Shown in pieces: positions 45,931 to 59,995 of a DNA stretch of 64,000 bases; the stretch's first letter is position 1, and the number at the start of each line of letters is the position of its first letter. The notes under the pieces are model-generated. The model ran no database searches. It worked only from the letters and a program-made list of their open reading frames with translations, and was not told the origin of the DNA. Source of the stretch: Chamaea fasciata. Taxonomy: Eukaryota; Chordata; Aves; Passeriformes; Sylviidae. The position numbers and the translations under genes are program-made. Location: positions 89,019,637 to 89,083,636 of the forward strand of contig JARCOQ010000001.1 of assembly GCA_029207755.1 (NCBI GenBank), read 5' to 3'.

Positions 45931-48900
45931 ATAAAAATCATGTTATAAAGCTAAAGAGTTCTGACCACTTCATCCATAAAAGGAGGAAAATCCTGCCAAA
46001 ATCTGCCTTAAAAACAGGTTAGAAGCTTAAAAAAAAAATTGATTAGAGGGTGATCTCACCAACTTCACTTCTGCTTCCACCTTGCCAGCTGTAAAATGGG
46101 AATAATCACAACAGCTCATTTGGAGGGGATTTGTTAATGTTCATAAAACACTTCATATGTGTGAGGCAGTACCGACAAAGTTTGCCAAACATGGGTGGAT
46201 AGCTGGGAGCTTTGTCAATTCTGTAAGTGACTTAGTCCTTTCTTCTTCACAAAGGCCCTGGTCCTACAGTAGGCCTAGACATGAATTAATTCCAGGTATC
46301 AAGGTCTGTAAGCCAAAAGGACAGGACATCTCCCAGAAAGTTGTTTATGCTGTCATGGAACTGCATGCGAAAGGCATAGAAAAGTGAATGGAAAACCAGT
46401 CCATTTTAACAAAAAAATGTTGTGCTGAAAGAGCTTGGCACAGTTTATACCTCACACTGTGACACAGACTCACTCATTTCTTAACACACCAATTTCATAA
46501 TCCCAACAGCCTTCCATTCTGCCAGTCAGTCCTCAACACTCAGCTGCATCCACAGCAGCAGAGGAAGCACCAAGCCTCACCCTCTGCCACTAAGGCCTAT
46601 TGGCACAGAATGCCAATTATTAATTTCATAATCAACAAAAAAGAAGGTGGTTTCAAGCAGTTTGCTTAGTGGGAATCATGTCTGCTGTGTGCTAACTTCC
46701 TAACAATGCCACAGAAAAGACTGAGACAACTATAAGTTGATCTAAGCCAGAAGTGATGCTTGGGATGTTTCTAACAATTAACAGGATTGAGTCAGTCATC
46801 AGAGCCCAGGAAAGTTCTGGTTTCTTCTGAATCTGCTTTTTATCCTGATTGCCTTGGCTGACATTCTGATCACCTTCCTTCCTGAGCTGGAGAGCTTGTC
46901 ACAACTAGTAATGGAAGGCATCTTTTCATCACAGGTACATAAGATGCATAGCTAGCACCACTGAAAAGGAGTGTTAAAATATAAAATCTAGCAATTTAGG
47001 GATAGCATTGGGAAAATAAAGAAGCCTGTCAAGCACCATTTCATTTTTCAACTATCTCTGCCTTCTCAAAGTCTGAAAAGTGGGTCTCAGCTTTTCCAGG
47101 TTTGGCTGAAATACCATGTAAAAATTACACAAGTGACAAGACTGGTTGCATTCAGAGGCTGTTGTCATTGCCTGGACGGGATCTGATAATCTGCAAAAGC
47201 CTTTAATCTGCAATATGTGATTAACTGTGAAAGGCAGAGTTATTAAAACAGACTGGAGAAGGCTGTGAAACATTTCTCTAGAATCTGTTATATACACCAG
47301 TTCCATGCCTGGAGGAGGGGCCACTTCAGAAACACTTGCTACATGTAAATCCTTTTGTAGGGACATACACAACTTAAGATTGTTTTCCTCAATTAGTTTT
47401 TCTTTTGGACCTGTTTATTATTCTGTAGTTACTCTACCAACTCTTTGATCTGATGAAGAAAGCACCTTTCTGGCAGTCAGCAGACCTGGTTTCTATTTAC
47501 ATTCTGCTATTAGAGTGATTTGGCATAAATTTCTCTCAGCAATGACTCAGACCAGGGAATTGCTCTGCCTGAAAACTAACCTAGTAAAAACCTCACAATG
47601 TTAGTTTTCAGCTAAATCCATGACTGCTTTAACCAGGTGGCTGCACACATTTTCCCCAGCGCCTGTAACCAGGGAAGGCAGGAACAAGCAGTCAGGGACA
47701 AAAGGAAGGAGTGGTGCCCTGGGCTTGGCAACAGCCCTGCCTCATCCCTCAGGAACTGTTTCTGGAGCTGCAATGATTAATGTTAAAGCAAAGATGTGGT
47801 GCACACCAGGGTTTTTGGTGCAAAATGCACTAGTTGGAGCACTCCCAAGGGGAAAATACATTAGAAAAGGTAGCGTGTGCAGGACATGAGTTTTAGCTTG
47901 GACTAGGCCAGTGCTGTGGGACAGGTGGTGACAGGTCTGGTGACTCCAAGGGCTGCCTGCTGGGGATGGCTGCTGGAAATTTCCTCTTTCCATGTTGAAC
48001 ATAGTGACTGCAGCTGTGACCAGCACAGGCACATGGGCCTAAGCAGACAGAGCAGAGAGGCAGCTTCTCCTGGCCTCCAATCCAGGAAAGGCTGCCCTAG
48101 GAAGAGCCATGCTGTGTCACCCCTTTGGAGCTGTGCTGGGGTAACGCCCTGTTGACCTGGGCATCACCTGTGTCAGCTCTGAAACACAGGCTTTCCACTG
48201 GCCTCACAAAAGACCTCCATGGCTTTCCACTGCCCAAGAGGAAAAAAAAAGCAAAGGCATGAAGTGCGTCTTCTCTTTGGCACAGCAGCACGTTTTAATA
48301 ACCCCTGCTCCTGCAAACTCTTCCTTGCCAAAGAGAACAATGTGATGCATTTAACATTATTCTGATTAATATTTATGGCTACAAGCCACCCATTGTTTTT
48401 ACTGCAGAGCTGCTTATCAACAAGGGCTCCAGAAAATAGCAGGACAAGCCAGGGTAAACTGTGGAAGCCTTGGTTCTTCAAAAACTAGGGAAAACGGCAA
48501 GAGGTCTTCTCCCCCACTTGCATTTTTGCAGTTTGTTTTAAAAACAGAACTTTTACTTGGGTTCATAAATCTACACTTAAGTGTCTCAGTGTGCTGACAC
48601 AGGTTTGGAAATGTTTATCTTAGCACTTCTGCAGCCTCATTAGTGTGGAATGTTTATACTCACTCTCGCATTCTCACTTACCTGTACAGTTATATGTAAC
48701 GCTGTACTAATAACCCCACTGTATCTCCAACACTGTTTCACAGTAATTGCTCCCCCAGGTGCTGTTTTTCAGGGATTTTTATGTTTCAGCCTTTGAAAGA
48801 CAAGTAGGCCTTGTTTTACTCTGAAGTTGATGAGAAAGGATACACTGTGAAGTTTGGCCCTGTTCTAATTCAGTGCCTCATGGATTGGTTGGGGATGGTG

Positions 48901-50104
48901 ACCTGGAAACCTGAGCAAGGTTATACTATATTTACTCATGAGGACAAGGCAAACGTTAAACTGTAATTCCTGAGGACCTGGGCCCTGATCCTTCCTCATC
49001 TTGTGCTTTTCTTCAGACTAAGGAAAAAAAAGTGTATTAAAACTGATAAAGAATATTTTATGTGTATATAAACATCAGTACATCTTTACAGTATGATAAC
49101 TGCAGTGGTAGTAATAGAAGTTACTAACATGCTATATTTCTGTGATGAAACCACACTCTGTAAATTTTATATAAAACGTACCCACTCTGTAAATTTTTAT
49201 ATATATGAAAAATATAGAGTTTACAAGATTGTGATCTGAGGGTAGTGTGCATTTTAAGTGATGATGATTTCCCATCTCTTCACAGATTTGTGCCTCAGAT
49301 TTACATACTTCCATAGTGCTTGGGAATGGAGTGTGCACTGACACAAGTAGAATCCAACATCTTTCTGGGTGCTGTGCTCTAAAAGGCAGTGTAGGAAACG
49401 CTCTATCCTTCTTACGCATCAATCACAGAGGCAATAAATTTTCCCTCAGATCCCAGAATTTCTTCTCCTTCATACCCAAGTGAGGTTTTATTCAGCAACA
49501 GAGGGGCTGGAATAACAAGATCCTTATGAGACTTTAGATAACTCCCACACACACGGGAGAAAAGGAGCACCAGATAGGCAGACAGCTCCTGGCAGATGGG
49601 AGCAAGGATGGAGGTAGGCATGGGGAAATCACTGGAGGGAGCTGGGGACTGGGAAGACAAAAACATTCCACAATACCAGTGCTCATGTAGGAAGAGAATC
49701 TCCAGGCTATGCTGGAGAAAGAAGTAGTGAAAGGATCCAGAAGAAAGAGAACATTCAGGAAAAAGGATCTGCAGGTGACGGGGGGATGTCCCAATTTTGC
49801 TGTGACACTGGACTTACTTGCATCCTTTGCCAGCAAAAGCAGCTGTCCCCTCAAGACACATCCCCACAACAGGCACTAGTTCAGTCTTTGCCATACATAC
49901 AATCTTCAATATGAGTGCTAAATGAGTGTGAAATTTCATTCTTTCCCTCCCTCCATCAAAATCCCCACCTCCAAGCACAAATCCCATGTATTTTACTCTG
50001 ATATGCTGAACTTAATAGGCAGGCCAGAAACCAGACAGAGGTGATGGCTTTTACACACACATTCCCCCCAAAATACAAGTGTGGGGAAAGACCACAGACA
50101 GCTG

Positions 50105-53100
50105 GGATCACATCCTTTTACGTCTTTATTTGCCAGTTAAGATCCTTTTATTCCATCAACGCAAATATGCAGAACAGCAGGAAACCATGTTTTAAGCAGC
50201 ACATACCAGTTGGCTGAGAATAAACTAACTACATTCTCCAAGCAATGTAAAAGTAACAATGCACATCATCTTCCAAAAGAAGAAACAAACAAAGATTGCA
50301 GCCGAGAGGCACAGCAGGCAGCTTCCGTACAAAGTAGTTTGGCTATTTAAAATGCTAGAACCAGTCCTTGCCCATTTCTCCAACCCCACCCCCAAAAGTC
50401 CTAGTATAATTTAACCACTTTTTTTTTTTTTGCTATCTACATAATATATAAAATATAAACTCTGTTTACTTATAACACTTACTTTTCTTGATAAATACCT
50501 CTTTAAAATATCTACTGTACATATGTCCATGCGTTGACATTATATATATATAGCATTTATATATATGTATGTATGTCTGAAAAACAATAAATATATACTT
50601 AATATTGACACAGCAACAAACTGAACATTTTTTCATTTTCAAAATCAAATAAAAGCAAACCAGTGGGAGACAAACAGTGAGTGTTGCACGTGAAGCACAG
50701 CACAGCAGGGAGCTTTGATTCCTACTCTGTCTGGGCACTCGGAATGCCCCGTGCTTGAGCAGTTGTGGTGTTCGCCCATCCTTTAATGGACCTGTGTTCA
50801 AAGTCACTTCAAGCTGTAGCTAGCCACCCTGTATGCCATGTGTAACACAGACTGAGCAGGAGCTCAGTGGGTAACGAGGGAGGCTCGCCTCCAGGTTTGC
50901 AATGGAATGAGAAACAGGGCAGGGAAGCGAGTCCAATGGTTGACAGAAAAAAAGGAAAACAAATAATGGACAACGTGGCCGGAAGGTCATAAATAACCAA
51001 GGTAAACAAGTCAATGGAGTTAAGTGCTTTTAAAGACGATGGCTGGCATTGCTGCAAAAAGTGTCTTGATTATCTGTTGCCAACTCCATGGAATGAATCC
51101 ATTTTCCCACTGCCACAAGAAGACACAAATGAAACCCAGAAGACCAAATTCAGATGTTAAAAATGGGGTCACTGTAAGACACTGTGAGGGTGCAGTTTCA
51201 GAACTGAATCTGCCCAAGGGCAGCTGAATTCAGTGAATGTCCTTAAAACAAATGGATGAGATTTTTAAAGTATGGATTTAAAAATAAAAAACAAAAACCA
51301 AAAAGAAACTGAAAAAAACCAAAACCCCATACCCAGCCCCAAACAGTTAATTTCACACATGCCAAAACATAATAAAATTTTTTTTTAAACCTTGCATTTC
51401 AAAATAGCATTCTTTAAAAATGGAACTTAATCTCAAAATTAAAAAATGTAAATAAATACCCTTGTACAAACACATGTTCAGTTTTGGATTGACCATAGCC
51501 ATTCTGTTTATTCATTTTACTCAAAATGCTGAATAAAAGCTATTTCAGTCTGACCTGCGCTGATACCCTTCTTTCCTCAACCCCAAGGCCTCGATCTGGC
51601 AGCTTCAAAAAAGACATTACTTGTTTGGACTGTGGCTTCAGACACTCATTAAGTCATGAGGTTTTGACATCAGTTCATGAATGCAGCATTATGTGTAGTG
51701 CCATTTACTTAAAAATTTCTTCTTTCCATGAGCAAATGCAAGTGGGTAGTTAAGGGGAAATTATTTTTATTGGACAGACTTCACCCAGCAGCTCAAGAAA
51801 GAGGAAATTTTAAAGCAGATAAGACTCTCAAATATTATTCACTCACACTTCATCTCTAAAATTCACCAACTTTCTCCCCACATGTAACAACTTCAACAAC
51901 AACAAAAAGAAACTGCTGTCCTGAATAATCCTGCCATTTCACAACTAGCCCTAAATTTCCAGAGATCACTGCAGAGCTCAAAAGTCCAGTGTTGAGTTTC
52001 ATGCATACTAAGGGTACATCACTGGACCACTGGAACATCAAACCAGTGTGGAGTATCTGCACAAAGCCAGAACTCTTGGCTTGTAAATACAGAACTTAGC
52101 AGTGAATAGACTTCATAACGAGTGATATTTTATGCTGAAGGACATAAATAAAAGTCAAATACAAAATTCTCAGCAACAAGAATTTCAGTCATCACTCATT
52201 TCTGAATCTCTGCAAAAACAACATCAAGATACTATGTTTACCTTTACCCATTAAATAAAATATGCCTTTTCTTGGTAGATCAGTGAGTGTCATTTTAAGT
52301 TGTCTGGGTTTATTCCCCATTTGTATGGACAAAAAAATAAACAAGAAATTGAATTGTCCTTGTGCTGTGACCATATGCAGCAGAAAAGCCTCCTTTTTTT
52401 TGAATGGCTGAACTTCCAGGACAGCTGTTCACTTACACAGTCACTTTTTTGAAAGTTATGCAAAAGAAGGGAACACTTAGTACAAAGTGGATAGTGCCTC
52501 TGACTGCCCGATGCTGGCTGGGCAGGGATTTCTCGTGCTTCCAGCCAAAGCAAAGGATGAGCTCTAGAGCAGCCCATCCTGAGCCAAAACTCATGGAGGC
52601 ATGGCCAGATTCTCTGCCATGTTGGCTTCATGGGTAAGGTCCCATTGTCTCTGCTTGGTATTTTCTAACTACACAGCTGAAGTACGACAGATTTAACACA
52701 GGCATGGTACTAGATTTAGGAAACCCCAAGCTCCTGCAGAGTTCTTATGCTTCCATGCAGGACTTCACTGAGATCAGCACTGAGGATGTGCATACTCAGC
52801 AGGAGGATGGGACAGATCCTGCTTCCCCAAGAACAGGGTCCCTTCTTGGGCCCCCACACACAGAGGTGGAGCAAGGCTGCTGCTGTCACCCTAAGGAAGT
52901 GCAGCCCTAAACCTTCACACCACCAGCATATATATCCTCCCAGTAGGGCAGGCACAGAGGTACCAGTCTGCAGACACCTTCCTGCTGCTCCCTGCTGCAG
53001 TCACCAGCCTCCTGCTGCGCACATCAAAGGAGTTCAGGTGTGCCCTGCTGTCACACAGTGCAGGGTTGCCCTACCCCTGCTGTGAACCCAAATGCAATTC

Positions 53101-56100
53101 CCTTGGGAAATAAGACACCCTCTCTCAGCTGGCTGTCCCAGCATGGACCAGAGCCCTGCAGAGCTGCAAAGCTCACCCTTTGGCTCTTTTTGTCTTTGGC
53201 AACAGACTGCAACGATGGGTATCCTATGTGCACAGGTTGACGGCAAAGGAAGGAGCCTCTCCAACAGCAGCCCCGGGAAAGAGGAATGAAATTTCTTACC
53301 TAGTGTATGAACCAGTTCATTTGGGGGCTGCTGTAAATTCCAGTAGTAGCTGCAGTTTGGCTCTCAGGCCTGCACCAATTTAGCAGCATTGATCTCAAAC
53401 CTTGTGGCACAGCATTAAAAGTGCAATTCCAAACACGTGTTTCCTGGGACGGTACCGGTTCTAAGTTCAATCAAGGACATCTCTGCTATCTGCTGCCCAA
53501 ATTCCTAAACCCAGCTTGAACTCCAGAGGCTACTTAGGGCAAATTCAATGTACTTTCAATTGTACCAAAGGAGCCGATGATTGGATGCTGCCAAGAAAAA
53601 TCCCAGACTATAAAGAAACTACTTGTCAGAATAACAATACACATTCAATAAATAAACCAATTCTTTCCTCCTCCGAGCCAGGTAGAAGTTTAGTATGTTT
53701 ACACTTGACTCTGCACCACCTTCACCTCCTAGAGAATGGAATAACTGCTGTACAATCCTGAAGGTATGCAGCTGCTGCTGCCATCCCAGTTAGGTAACAT
53801 AAATGTAGCAGCATCTCTGTTACCATTAAAAGAGGAGGTCCCACCCTGCCCCTGCCCTCTCCGGGCCAGCCCAAGGGGCTGTACAAGACTCAACCCATTT
53901 GCAAGCCAGTGCGAACAGCAGCATCAGATGTCTGTGTAACCAAAGCATTGGATTTTCTTTCTGCTGCATCAGTAGGTCTGCACAGAGGATGGGGGATGCC
54001 TGTCACCAAAACCTTTGGATCTGGGACAAAGTTTGAGCTCAGTAGTACTATCCTTACTGTGTCTCGCCTGCTCACTGCAGGGGCAGGGAAAAGGATTCCA
54101 ACTGGCATCACAAAACCCAGAAAGACAGGGAAAAGAAGAAAACACAGAGAGGAAACACAGCCAACATCTGTGAACCAAAACGAAGTGCAAAGACATGATG
54201 AACAGCAACTCCAGCACAACTGTCAAACCACCGAGAAGCAAGATTCACAACATTTTGGTCCATGTTTGGTTCCACTTTTGGATGATGTTTAACTAGACAT
54301 AGTTAATCAACCACCAGGTTTGCATTAATGACTTGAACTAGCCACTCTTTTCAGTAAATAGGTTTTGCTTCACTGGATGAAAACTCTCTTGATCCCCTTG
54401 GCAGTAATTCTATTTTTCAGGAGACAGGTGATTTCTTGATCAAATCCTTTCTTCTGTGTTACTTAATTTTCAGGGCAGAAACTGGATAGTATGGTACATA
54501 CCATCACAGTTGCAATGGGAAATTCCTATTGACACAGACTCCCCCGGGAATACTCAGAGAAACCCATTTTAAAGAAAAAACAACCAAACTTGTCAAGGGT
54601 TGCTTCCAAGGAGGAATGATGAAGCCTTGCCTGAAGTTTCAGCAGAAACAGCCCCAGAGAGACTTGCTAGAACTGACAGAACAACATGGATAGAAACAAT
54701 TCTCCCCTAGGGTGTGGTTTTGCAGTATTACATTATTCCTTCATCAGTCACTCTATTACACTGTGGGGACTGTTTAACAAAAGGTCACACATATGCTCTT
54801 GAAATATTAAGCACACATGAATAATTTTGGGCTGGGAGTCAAGTTTTCTAACTTTAGACACATCAAAATTTAGAAGCCAAAATTCTCTGCAAAGGAGGAA
54901 GACAGGCATTTCCAGTAGGCACCTCTTTCTATATTAATCCTAGGGTGAACTGAGTCAGCCTTTGGAGACCTCTCTCTCTATTGACTGCTGTGTTCTTGCT
55001 GATCAGAACAAGACATCCAACTCTGAGCTGACTAAAGCCAGCTAAGATGAACAACACCGTTAATGCCCTCCTGTTCAAAAATGTATTTTCTCTTTAGATT
55101 TACTGTTCATCCCAATGTTTTCTTATTTCCCCTAGTCAAAATTAACAAAAAACCCTGAAAAGGTTTTTCTCAAGTTTAATATGATTTAGTGCTATATGCT
55201 TGTGTTCTACTTTTTTACTATCTGAAGACCTAGTGCTGTAAACACATCAGCACTGGAGCAGCTTTACACAGAAAAACAGTATCCCTGTTTACTGGGATAA
55301 ATCATGTGCATTTCAGTATATTCTTTCAAGAAGATATTCTCAAAAGAATAATTATTTCAAGACTGCTATCTAAAATATTAAAAAGAAGAACAGGACAAAC
55401 ATAGCAAAAGAGTTTGTCCACCCCTGCACTGGTGACAGGGAGTGATTAATACAGTACCAGTAGCTCGCCACTTAAAGGAGGTGAGGAGGCAGGGGGTCCT
55501 ATGAACTTTTTTTTCCTTGTAAATAGATGGGAAATGTTCTCATCCCTTTTTTTTTCACTTACACTCACCACTTGGTGGAGGTGAGAACTTCTGCGCTGAG
55601 GGATGTGAAATTACTTGTTGGTGTGCATCTCTCAAATGTGAGTTCACAGTGGTTTAAAAGAACACCGCTCATCTAAACATCGCATGGTTTTGGGTTCTAT
55701 TCCTACTGTTTCCCACCTAAAAGTAAAATGCACCATGAATTCACTCAAAAGTCAGTCCCAAACACGGGAAATTTTGTGCAAATCTTTGTAAGACTAGCCT
55801 GAGGTCGGCTGTATAATAAACCCCACATCGTTACTATGTCATGCCACCTGCCATCCACAAAGGTTTTCCACCACCCATTTTAATCAGGAAACCCATAACA
55901 CTGATGCTTACCATGAGCTCACTGAAGACTCCCCCACCCCTTCCCCAAACACCTGGGCATATGCACTGTGGTTGAGGACTGCTTCGTTTAAAAAGCCACA
56001 CATTTTCCTATTTAATTGTGCTTAAAACAAAACAAAACAAAAACCAAACAAAAAACCAACTACTAAACCAACACAGAGAAGCTCCTAACAGGCTGTATGA

Positions 56101-56640
56101 AAAGTGAGCTGCCAAGATTTTCTGAATCCTGCAACACTTTCACATCAAGTCCTGTTATTCTGTGTGTTGGTTGGAGGTGTAGTAATACAGCATGGTGGTG
56201 TCAGCTGTCATGGTAGGAACCATTCATGTCAGACACTACAGAAAATTTAACGACATGACAGTACCTTCACAGCCCTCTGGTAGGTCAGGAAAATCTAAAA
56301 GGATCTTCCCAACCTTTCACAGTAAACACAATTGGATAATCTAAAGCACCTGCAAGCAGGGGATGAGTCCATGATATATCTTTGCAATCAGCCAGCTAAT
56401 ACTGTTATTAAAACAGTTAAGTTTATCAGCTCTTAAGTCTCCTGTCCATTTTTTGGGCATTTCAAAGGACCACATCAGTTTGGCATTTAGCTGCCAACAG
56501 ATTTAACTGATCCAGACACTGTTTCCTTCTCCCGTATCCTCAGCTGTTTCTAAGACCTTTGCAAGCCCTTCAGAGGGGCTGAATTACCATCTCTTTCAAG
56601 AGCTGTCTGGTTCCTATTCTTTCCTAGGAGCTCAGAGGAG
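50105..56640 (-). other. GFOD1: probable GFOD1 3' UTR
   Basis: No coding sequence is seen. Minus-strand AATAAA signals lie at the complements of 50125-50130 and about 50147-50152, preceded by AT-rich UTR-like sequence with TATATA and TATG repeats near 50540-50575. The human GFOD1 transcript is known to have a UTR of several kb, which supports a ~6.5 kb UTR here. Other possible ends exist, for example near 51510. The stretch also contains G/C-richer segments (52400-53400, 53820-54290) with short open frames on both strands, and a CA/A-rich patch at 56025-56060. The boundary is inferred. Confidence 0.45.
50125..50130 (-). terminator. candidate distal poly(A) signal of GFOD1
   Basis: AATAAA on the minus strand (plus tttatt). 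A second tttatt lies about 20 bases away at 50147-50152, so two signals are clustered at the point where the sequence stops resembling a UTR. Confidence 0.4.
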
Positions 56641-57560
56641 CTAGCAGTACAGAGACATCCTGCTCTTCCGCATGGCTTCGCTGATCAAGTATGCTGGGCT
56701 TAGTTCTGGCTCCTCAGTCATGATTGAAATGTTCTGCCACTCCCCCAGCTGGTTTGACTTTTTAATGGTGTCCACCACGCACAGGGCGTACAGACAGTCG
56801 TCAAACGTGGCAGCCATCGTAAGGGGCCTCCCGTCCCAGGTCCTCCTGTCGTCCTGGTCCTCAAAGGCCTGCCGGACAGCCTGGACCATCTTAATGGTGC
56901 CCCGCAGGTAGGGGGACGGGATGTCACTGAAGGCTTTCTCCGGAAGCAAGGAGTTGCTGACCGGCGTGGAGTCCTTCAGCAGGAGCTCCCGCTGAGGAGA
57001 GCTGTTGCTCTGTCCGTAGAGATCCGTGCCTATCACGGTGAGCCGCCCCGCCGAGCCCACCACAATGATGTCCTGCTTGAACTCCCCCGGGATGTTGAAG
57101 TTGAGCGTCACCGTGCAGCACACGCCCCCTTCCAGGACCATCTGGAACGTGCAGAAGTCATCGCTGGTGATCTGCCGGATGCCCTTGATGTGGTCCGTCT
57201 GCTTCACGAAGGTCTTGAGCAGCCCGTGCACCTTCACGGCCTTCTGGCTGGTGAGGAAGGTCAGCAGGTCGATGATGTAGGTGCCGACCGAGTGCAAGCC
57301 CCCGCCTCCCATCAGGTCATCGCAGCTCCAGTTGTACTTCTTGCCCAGCAGGCTCCCGCTGTGGACCTGCACCTCGCACACCAGCAGCTCCCCCACGTAA
57401 CCCTCCTGGATCAGCTGCTTCATCTTCACGAAAGCAGGCAGGAAGCGCAGAACGTTCCCCATGATGCTCATGAGTTTTGGGTAATAATGAGCCGCAGTCA
57501 TCATCCTGAAGGCATCCAGGGGAGTCGCCGTTCGGTCACAGATGACGTTTTTCCCAATGC
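56641..57560 (-). CDS. GFOD1: GFOD1 last exon (glucose-fructose oxidoreductase domain containing 1), partial gene
   Basis: 305 codons plus TAG (complement of 56641-56643), corresponding to residues 86-390 of a 390-residue protein. The exon starts after TGTTTTTCAG with the last two bases of a Gly codon. GFOD1 belongs to the Gfo/Idh/MocA oxidoreductase family: an N-terminal Rossmann NAD(P)-binding part (mostly in the missing first exon) and a C-terminal alpha/beta domain, here nearly complete. Visible landmarks are [19 protein letters not shown], the [18 protein letters not shown] segment, [18 protein letters not shown] and the C-terminal [17 protein letters not shown]. Where family enzymes have a catalytic EKP, this protein has DRT, as in other GFOD1 proteins, so its catalytic role is uncertain. 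Codon use is strongly G/C-ending. The upstream open frame to 57690 is intron read-through. Confidence 0.97.
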
Positions 57561-57572
57561 CTGAAAAACAGT

Positions 57573-57589
57573 GGGGGGGGAGGGGGGGG
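57573..57589. repeat. paired G8 tract (C-rich pyrimidine tract on the gene strand)
   Basis: ggggggggaggggggg on the plus strand. On the GFOD1 strand this is the C-rich part of the splice polypyrimidine tract, starting about 12 bases upstream of the exon. Confidence 0.85.
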
Positions 57590-59995
57590 AAAGTCATCAA
57601 CAAAATTTTATCGATGGAGTAAACTGAAAGCCTCCAGGCTATTCTTAAAGACCAAGCCAAGGAGAAAGACCCATAAAAGAATAACACCATATTGAAATGT
57701 TTTCAAGGCACAAAGACCCACTCTGGCATGCTTCCAAAATACATGTAAGAATTTCTTAAGCACCACAGTGAAAAAGTATTCCTTTTTATTTTCAAAATGC
57801 ACTCCTGTCTAAAAGGAGCTCAAAGGTGAGAGCCTGAACAGGAAAAAGTAATCTCCCTTCTGGGAGCAGGTATGAAACCAATCACCCACCTCAGCCATCT
57901 CACAGACATCTCTTCTGTGACAACCTGCCCATGTGAGGTTTCTGTGAGCTGAATCTGAGGTTCAGACTCAAATCCCTGAAGGGTATGAATGACACAAGTG
58001 CATGTATTTAGTAACTTAACACAGGTACACCAAAAAGCCCGGCTTTGTCTTCTCAGCACTCTTGTACTCTTTCCTGCTCTTTTCTTCTCCCTCTTTCCTG
58101 CTCAGACTGTTTTAAGACGCTCTGAGTAGAGGGGTAGAAGTACGGGGCTTGCTGCTTAATTTAAAATGAAGAAATTGCTTCTCACTCATAAATGCCACAC
58201 TATTCTGACAATGGCACTCAAGTGTTTTTGAAGCCGTTCTGCTGAAATGTCAGCAGCGCATCCACAGTGCCAAGGGAGAGTCACAATTGCTCTAAAACAG
58301 GTCAAATGTAGCTGTGACAATCTGTTCCCTCGTGGAATTGTCCATATGGCACGCTGTTTACTGAAGCTTGCATGACAGTCCTCTTTTATCTGGTCATCAA
58401 GGTGTGCAACTGAATGCAGTGCAGGCTAAATAACGGGCTTATTACTCATTTTTCCCCCTTAAATACTTTCATTCTGCACCCACACACAAATACAGTGACA
58501 GAATCTCCGGTTTCCTTCTTAGTTGCATAGACTTCTTTTTATGTTTAATGACCAATATTAGGTGAGCTGTGGAATACTTTGGATATGAACTATGACACTA
58601 AATATGACCATTGCCTGGAGACCCTCAGGCTACAGATGGGCCTGGCACTTAAAAGAGCTGAATTTGGGTCCTTGCTGATAAAGTCCAGATGAATAAATGT
58701 GGTTACTTGCTAAAACACATTGTATTTTCATTCCTGCTCCTTTCAGGTAGGTTAAAAAAAAAAATCCCTCTTTCTTTGAAGAACTGTTCAAATATAAAAT
58801 TTTACATGTTTTGGAGATGTTTGAATGAAGTCATATAAATACAGACAGATGGCAGGGATCAATCTGAGCCCACTCACATGAATATTTAACAGCCTGCCTG
58901 GAAGAAGAAGGGGGTCACTGTCCAAACATTCAATAACTAGCTTATCCACACTGCCTATTCCCAGTCTTTGTCTGCTGCTATTTGAGTAGTTGAAACTGGA
59001 GGGAGGGAGGGCTGTCATCGCTGAAGTGGCAGTCACATCCAGTTAATGGACAAGAAGGGAAAGATCTTTCTTCAATTCGCTCCTATTTACCTTCTCCTTA
59101 ATCAGATAAGTAGACACATACTCATTTTCCTCTAAAATTAGGCAAGAATCTTCTATTCAGTGGCCATGGTCTTCTCTTAATTTTCTCTCACATCTTTACA
59201 GATGGCTATTGGTGACTGAGTTGACATTTTCAACCTAACAGCCCTTCTTTTCCTGCCCCTGAATAATTTTTTTTGCCGCATCTGTTTGATACTGGAGAAA
59301 GCCTTCATCCACCTGCCCTATATTCCTCTAACTTGTAGCTCCAGCTATGCCACTTGATACAGATCACTAGTGTAACAGTCCTTGAGTTACAGGGACTCTT
59401 TGCAGAGAGATTTTCACCGGGCAAATTAGTTTTTAAAATAAGGGAAATCTTAGACAAAACATCCCTAGAGGCAAACCTTCATGAAGTAACAATTTTCCCC
59501 CCAAAGAACCAATATATACTACCTCATTATCTGACCAGCTCACCACTGATCCACAAAAGCATCATGTTCTGCTCCAGTTCAGCATGCATCATTCTGCTTC
59601 ACAAACGCCTGCCCCATTTTATCTGAGGTCTGTCCAGGCACTGTGTCTCAAGACATGTAGCTCTACACATGTGCTTGCTAGGAAAAGGATCTGTGTTTAT
59701 GAGGAACTGCAGCCTGGGGACAATCTTTTTGCTGCATGTTCTGTGCCATGCATGGCGGGGGTCAGTTCTTCAACCGTGTGAGGCAAGGAATACTTGGGAT
59801 TGTCAACATCTGAGTAGGAAATTATGATTATTGACATGAAAGAGAAGCCTATGGGTTTTTACATTCCATACATTCGAGAAAAATTGCCATTGGGATCAGT
59901 GTAACTCAGGCACATGTGTAGAGGAAAGGGAAGAGCCCTAAATATTTATATGGGAACAGGGAGAAATTGAAATCTTAAAATTACTCCTTCCACCA

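Larger units (their letters stand above)
39991..50104. other. intergenic region between TBC1D7 and the GFOD1 3' end
   Basis: No gene was recognised on either strand. It holds three CR1 fragments (40371-40850, 44172-44330, 45711-45930), small duplications near 42553-42578 and 49150-49205, and AT-rich unique sequence at 41240-42480 with several homeobox-like TAAT/ATTA clusters. Short open frames (for example 44262-44666 and 47052-47372) have no recognisable domain. Confidence 0.75.

Noticed and set aside
53890..54292. Overlapping open frames of over 100 codons on both strands in the GFOD1 UTR region
   Set aside because: Opposite-strand overlap with no domain and no start context. Low stop density alone does not support a gene.
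57561..57690. N-terminal extension of the GFOD1 open frame (44 residues before GIGKNV)
   Set aside because: It runs through the polypyrimidine tract and splice acceptor and does not resemble GFOD1 residues 42-85, so it is intron read-through.
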